64,000 bases of DNA, taken from Roseovarius confluentis (GTDB lineage Bacteria > Pseudomonadota > Alphaproteobacteria > Rhodobacterales > Rhodobacteraceae). The translations under genes and the position numbers were made by a program. The notes below the pieces were generated by a model. That model did no database searches, was not told where the DNA came from, and saw only the letters and a list, made by a program, of their open reading frames with translations. Where the stretch lies: positions 1 through 64,000 of the forward strand of contig NZ_PPFE01000009.1 of NCBI RefSeq assembly GCF_002917925.1. Direction: 5' to 3'. This document shows, piece by piece, positions 61,181 through 64,000 of the stretch (positions within the stretch are counted from its first letter, which is position 1; each line of letters begins with the position of its first letter).

Positions 61181-62077
61181 TCAGATCACCCGCCGCGCCC
61201 GCCATGCCATAACGGCAGGCTCGATCAGCCCCGCCGACAGGATCAGCGGCAGGCCCACAACTTCCTGTACCCCGAACCGCTCGCCCGCCCACAGGGCCGC
61301 GGTCACCGTCGCCACCACGATCTCGGTCATGAACAGCAACCCCACCAGCCCCGGATTCAACCGCGAAGGCGCATAGATCGTGGCAAAGGATCCCGGAAGG
61401 ATCAGGAACAGCGCCACCGGCAGGAACCACACCATGGGCGACAGCACGGCAGCGCGGTCCGGCACCGCCGCGATCCCCTGCGCCGTGGCAAGCCCCGCCA
61501 CCAGCACCGCCACGATGGCCCCCACCACCAGGAAATTTACCGCGTGGGTCAGGATATGCACCCGCCGTTCGGTCAGGATCAGCGTACAGCCCACCGCCCA
61601 GAACATCCCCGACACCAGCCCGCACCAGTCGCCCGCATTACGCGGCAGCGGCAGGCCCGTGTCATCGGCAAAAATCACCACCAGCCCCACGAGCCCCACG
61701 CCGATCGACAGCCACCGGTACCACGTCATCCGGTCGCCCAGGAATATCCAGCCCAGCAGGAACCCCCAGATCGGCGTCATGTAGAACAGCAGCACCGCCC
61801 GCACCACCTCGGTGTAAAGCAGCCCCGCAGCATACAGCGCGAACGCCACCCCCGCCAGAACGCCGCCCAGCAAGGGCCGCAGTCCCTGGCCGTAATCCGC
61901 GCGCAGCACCCACATCACCGGCAGGCTCATCAGCGCGGGCAGCACCATGAACACCACCATCGCCCAGGGCGCATCCAGCCCCGCCTGCTCCAGCATCCGC
62001 AGCGGCAGCCAGAATATGCCCCAGCACAAGCCGGCGAAAAGTCCCGACAGGACCGCCCTGCTGTTGCCCTCGGCCAC
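61181..62077 (-). CDS. EamA/DMT-family transporter
   Basis: A 298-residue membrane protein with about ten helices in two EamA-like halves (LSGLFAGLCWGIFWLPLR; WCGLVSGMFWAVGCTLIL). Drug/metabolite transporter superfamily. It ends 8 bp from the convergent SDR gene. Substrate unknown. Confidence 0.85.
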   Translation of the reverse strand: MAEGNSRAVLSGLFAGLCWGIFWLPLRMLEQAGLDAPWAMVVFMVLPALMSLPVMWVLRADYGQGLRPLLGGVLAGVAFALYAAGLLYTEVVRAVLLFYMTPIWGFLLGWIFLGDRMTWYRWLSIGVGLVGLVVIFADDTGLPLPRNAGDWCGLVSGMFWAVGCTLILTERRVHILTHAVNFLVVGAIVAVLVAGLATAQGIAAVPDRAAVLSPMVWFLPVALFLILPGSFATIYAPSRLNPGLVGLLFMTEIVVATVTAALWAGERFGVQEVVGLPLILSAGLIEPAVMAWRARRVI

Positions 62078-62192
62078 CGCGTATCTCCTTCGTTGCGTGT
62101 CTCATATGCCACTCAGGCATCATCAAAGCGCAAAGGCAAGGCACCCCGGCCCTGCCTTCGCATTCGTACTTCGCGCTGCCGCGAATGTCGCG

Positions 62193-63383
62193 TCAGGCCG
62201 CCCGGTCTGGTATGTCCACGATCTTGCCGCGCGGAATCTCACAGGCCTTGTCGTAAAGCGGCGTCTCGGCCAGCGTCGCGGCATACATCTTGCCGTCCCG
62301 ACCCTCGACCATCAGGTCGGTTCCCGGCCCGGCCTCGGCACTGTCCATCAGCGCATAGCCGATCCCATGCCCGAGGTAGGGCGAGGCCGCCCCGGCGGTC
62401 ACACGCCCCGCAACCTTGCCATTCCATTCGACCCGGCCATTCACTCGCGGCTCACCATCCGGGCAGACGATCCCATGCAGACGCCGGCCCTTGTCGGCTT
62501 TCTCCAGCGCCGCCTTGCCGATGAAGTCGTCCTTTTCCATGGCAACGAACCCGCCCAGCCCGACATCGTAAGGCGTGGTCGTCTCGTCGAAATCCGAGTT
62601 GGCGTTCAGGATACCGGCCTCGATCCGGCGGATATTCATCGAATCCAGCCCGAACATCCTCAGACCATAGGGCGCTCCCGCCTTCTCCAGATGCGCCCAC
62701 AGCGCGGCGGCATCGTGATGCGGCTCGGTGTAGAATTCCCAGCCCAGTTCGTTGGTATAGCCGGTGCGCGAAATCAGCACCTTCTGACCGCCGAAATCCA
62801 CCCACGCGCTGCCGAAATAGCCGAACGGCTCGGGAATCCCATCCTTCGCGGCGTCTTTCAGTATCTCCATCGCCAAAGGCCCCTGGATCTGGCTCACGTT
62901 CACCTCCGGGTCGGTGATCTCCACATCCATCCCCTTCGCATGCGCCCGTGCCCAGTTCACGAAATCCCCGTCCGCCTGCGCGTACCAGAACCGGTCCTCG
63001 GCCAGCCGCACGAACACCCCGTCCACGATCAGGCCACCATGGTCGAAACAGGCGATGCCATAACCGCACCGACCAACTTTAACCTTGGAAATGTCATTGA
63101 CGAACAAGAGGTTCATCAGCTTCTCGGCATCCGGACCCTTGATCTCCAGCGGCCACTCTCCGGTATGCAGGCACGCCGCCTTCGTCCGCAGCAGCCAATA
63201 CCCCTCGTCGGTCGGCAGGTCATCCATGTAGACGCACATGAACCGTCGGTTATAGACGCAGTAATGCGGGCCATGCTTCGCCTCGATCGCGTGATACGCA
63301 TGGCGCCGCAGGTTGAAATCCCACCCCGCCCCGGGCCGCGTGGTGATCAGGTCCCGCGTCTTTCCGTCACTCGAATTCATCAT
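62193..63383 (-). CDS. GcvT-like aminomethyltransferase/demethylase
   Basis: A 396-residue protein of the GcvT/DmdA superfamily, whose members transfer a methyl or methylene group to tetrahydrofolate. Typical segments: VGRCGYGIACFDHGGLIVDGVFV, ISRTGYTNELGWEFYTEP, and YGLRMFGLDSMNIRRIEAGI. The ATG overlaps the stop of the Rieske oxygenase by 4 bp, indicating a two-step demethylation unit. It could act on dimethylglycine or another N-methyl product; DMSP demethylation is less likely given the oxygenase partner. Confidence 0.85.
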   Translation of the reverse strand: MMNSSDGKTRDLITTRPGAGWDFNLRRHAYHAIEAKHGPHYCVYNRRFMCVYMDDLPTDEGYWLLRTKAACLHTGEWPLEIKGPDAEKLMNLLFVNDISKVKVGRCGYGIACFDHGGLIVDGVFVRLAEDRFWYAQADGDFVNWARAHAKGMDVEITDPEVNVSQIQGPLAMEILKDAAKDGIPEPFGYFGSAWVDFGGQKVLISRTGYTNELGWEFYTEPHHDAAALWAHLEKAGAPYGLRMFGLDSMNIRRIEAGILNANSDFDETTTPYDVGLGGFVAMEKDDFIGKAALEKADKGRRLHGIVCPDGEPRVNGRVEWNGKVAGRVTAGAASPYLGHGIGYALMDSAEAGPGTDLMVEGRDGKMYAATLAETPLYDKACEIPRGKIVDIPDRAA

Positions 63384-64000
63384 TGGTCTGCCTCCGGGTC
63401 AAGCCGTGCGCCCAGCGCACCCGCCACGAGTTTCTGAAAATGGTGCACCGCGTGCTCGCTCAACTCGGTCAGCCCCTCGTCCACGACGAAACGCCCCTGG
63501 TTGTACCCGCTGGATTTCAGCCCCTTCTGCACGCTCTCGCACAACCCGATATCCTCGGGCTGCAACACGTCCTTCTGATAGTTGATCGCATCGCGCAGCT
63601 GCTGCGTGACCTCGCCGTCCTTCACGAACCAGTCCTGGTATTCGACGCATTTCTCCGGCGCAGTCGGGTTCATCTGTAAGACCGACAGGTTCGCCTCGCC
63701 CGGATAGGCCCAGATGGTGAAGTTCGGCCAGACGAACCAGCCCGCGTATCCGAAATCCACGTCGCCCGCCTCGAACTTGTAGGCCCGCGCGTTCATCGTT
63801 CTCGGCTGCCCGGCGCACTGGCTGGAATACAGCCCGCAGGTGATCGTGCGATAGCTGTCCATGTCCACCAGGTCGACAAAATCGTGGTGCGCCGGCGCGC
63901 AGTGATAGCACTCTAGGAAGTTGTCCATCAAAACTTTCCAGTTCGCCTCGACCTCGTAGGTGTCGCGCTGCGCGAACTGCAAATCGTCGACCGAAGGGAC
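63380..64000 (-). CDS. Rieske-type ring-hydroxylating oxygenase alpha subunit, C-terminal part
   Basis: 206 codons remain; the Rieske domain lies beyond the right edge. The catalytic domain is visible: VEANWKVLMDNFLECYHCAPAH with the mononuclear-iron histidines, then DLVDMDSYRTITCG and a conserved C-terminus. This is the pattern of GbcA-like glycine betaine monooxygenases and relatives acting on carnitine or proline betaine, which remove methyl groups oxidatively. The coupled GcvT-like gene and nearby betaine-type transporter support a quaternary amine substrate. Confidence 0.83.
   Translation of the reverse strand, partial: VPSVDDLQFAQRDTYEVEANWKVLMDNFLECYHCAPAHHDFVDLVDMDSYRTITCGLYSSQCAGQPRTMNARAYKFEAGDVDFGYAGWFVWPNFTIWAYPGEANLSVLQMNPTAPEKCVEYQDWFVKDGEVTQQLRDAINYQKDVLQPEDIGLCESVQKGLKSSGYNQGRFVVDEGLTELSEHAVHHFQKLVAGALGARLDPEADQ

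Noticed and set aside
62170..62185. Small hairpin after the GcvT-like gene
   Set aside because: Only a 6-bp stem with no T run; too weak to call a terminator.

Overview
This window carries a photosynthesis gene cluster (PGC) of a purple alphaproteobacterium, flanked by C1 and quaternary-amine genes. The gene set points to a Roseobacter-clade (Rhodobacterales) aerobic anoxygenic phototroph: high GC, spheroidene-pathway carotenoid genes ending in crtA, an AcsF/BciE oxygen-dependent cyclase with no bchE visible here, PpsR and PpaA/AerR regulators, and a puf operon that ends in a cytochrome pufC with no pufX. No rRNA, tRNA, IS element or CRISPR array was recognised.

Layout. 1-6.5 kb: start of an oxalate formyl-CoA transferase gene with its GntR regulator, a two-gene NAD-dependent formate dehydrogenase operon, and a LysR regulator. 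6.5-12.8 kb (minus strand): ppaA, ppsR, then bchG-bch2-bchP-idi. 13.1-28.7 kb (plus): bchF-N-B-H-L-M-lhaA-puhA-B-C-bciE-acsF-puhE-hemA, nearly all overlapping or tightly spaced. 28.8-30.7 kb: cytochrome c2, a glycolipid-binding-fold protein and a glutaredoxin/MauE-like membrane fusion. 30.9-44.2 kb (minus): the superoperon crtE-crtF-bchC-X-(44-aa ORF)-Y-Z-pufQ-B-A-L-M-C, followed by dxs. 44.3-46.7 kb (plus): crtD-crtC. 46.7-50.9 kb (minus): crtI-crtB-tspO and a CaCA exchanger. 51.0-55.3 kb (plus): crtA-bchI-D-O. 55.3-64 kb: a betaine/choline-type ABC transporter (binding protein, ATPase, double-length permease), an MBL hydrolase, an SDR, an EamA transporter, a GcvT-like demethylase and the end of a Rieske oxygenase.

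How it works together. hemA feeds 5-aminolevulinate into tetrapyrrole synthesis. BchI/D/H insert magnesium, BchM methylates, AcsF/BciE close ring E, BchN/B/L and BchX/Y/Z reduce the macrocycle, BchF and BchC finish the side chain, and BchG/BchP attach and reduce the tail. dxs and idi, both inside the cluster, supply isoprenoid precursors for that tail and for carotenoids (CrtE, B, I, C, D, F, A). PufL/M/C and PuhA form the reaction centre, PufB/A form LH1, and cytochrome c2 probably returns electrons. PpsR-type operators of the exact form TGT-N12-ACA sit in front of bchF/ppaA, bchC, crtE/crtD and crtI/crtA, so one redox/light-responsive repressor can control all major transcription units.

Less ordinary points: a 44-codon ORF with its own Shine-Dalgarno lodged between bchX and bchY; a PufC with three rather than four haem motifs; crtA and crtC reading frames that lack ATG/GTG/TTG where the conserved protein begins; and a family of short palindromic repeats in PGC spacers, with one copy inside the bchB reading frame.
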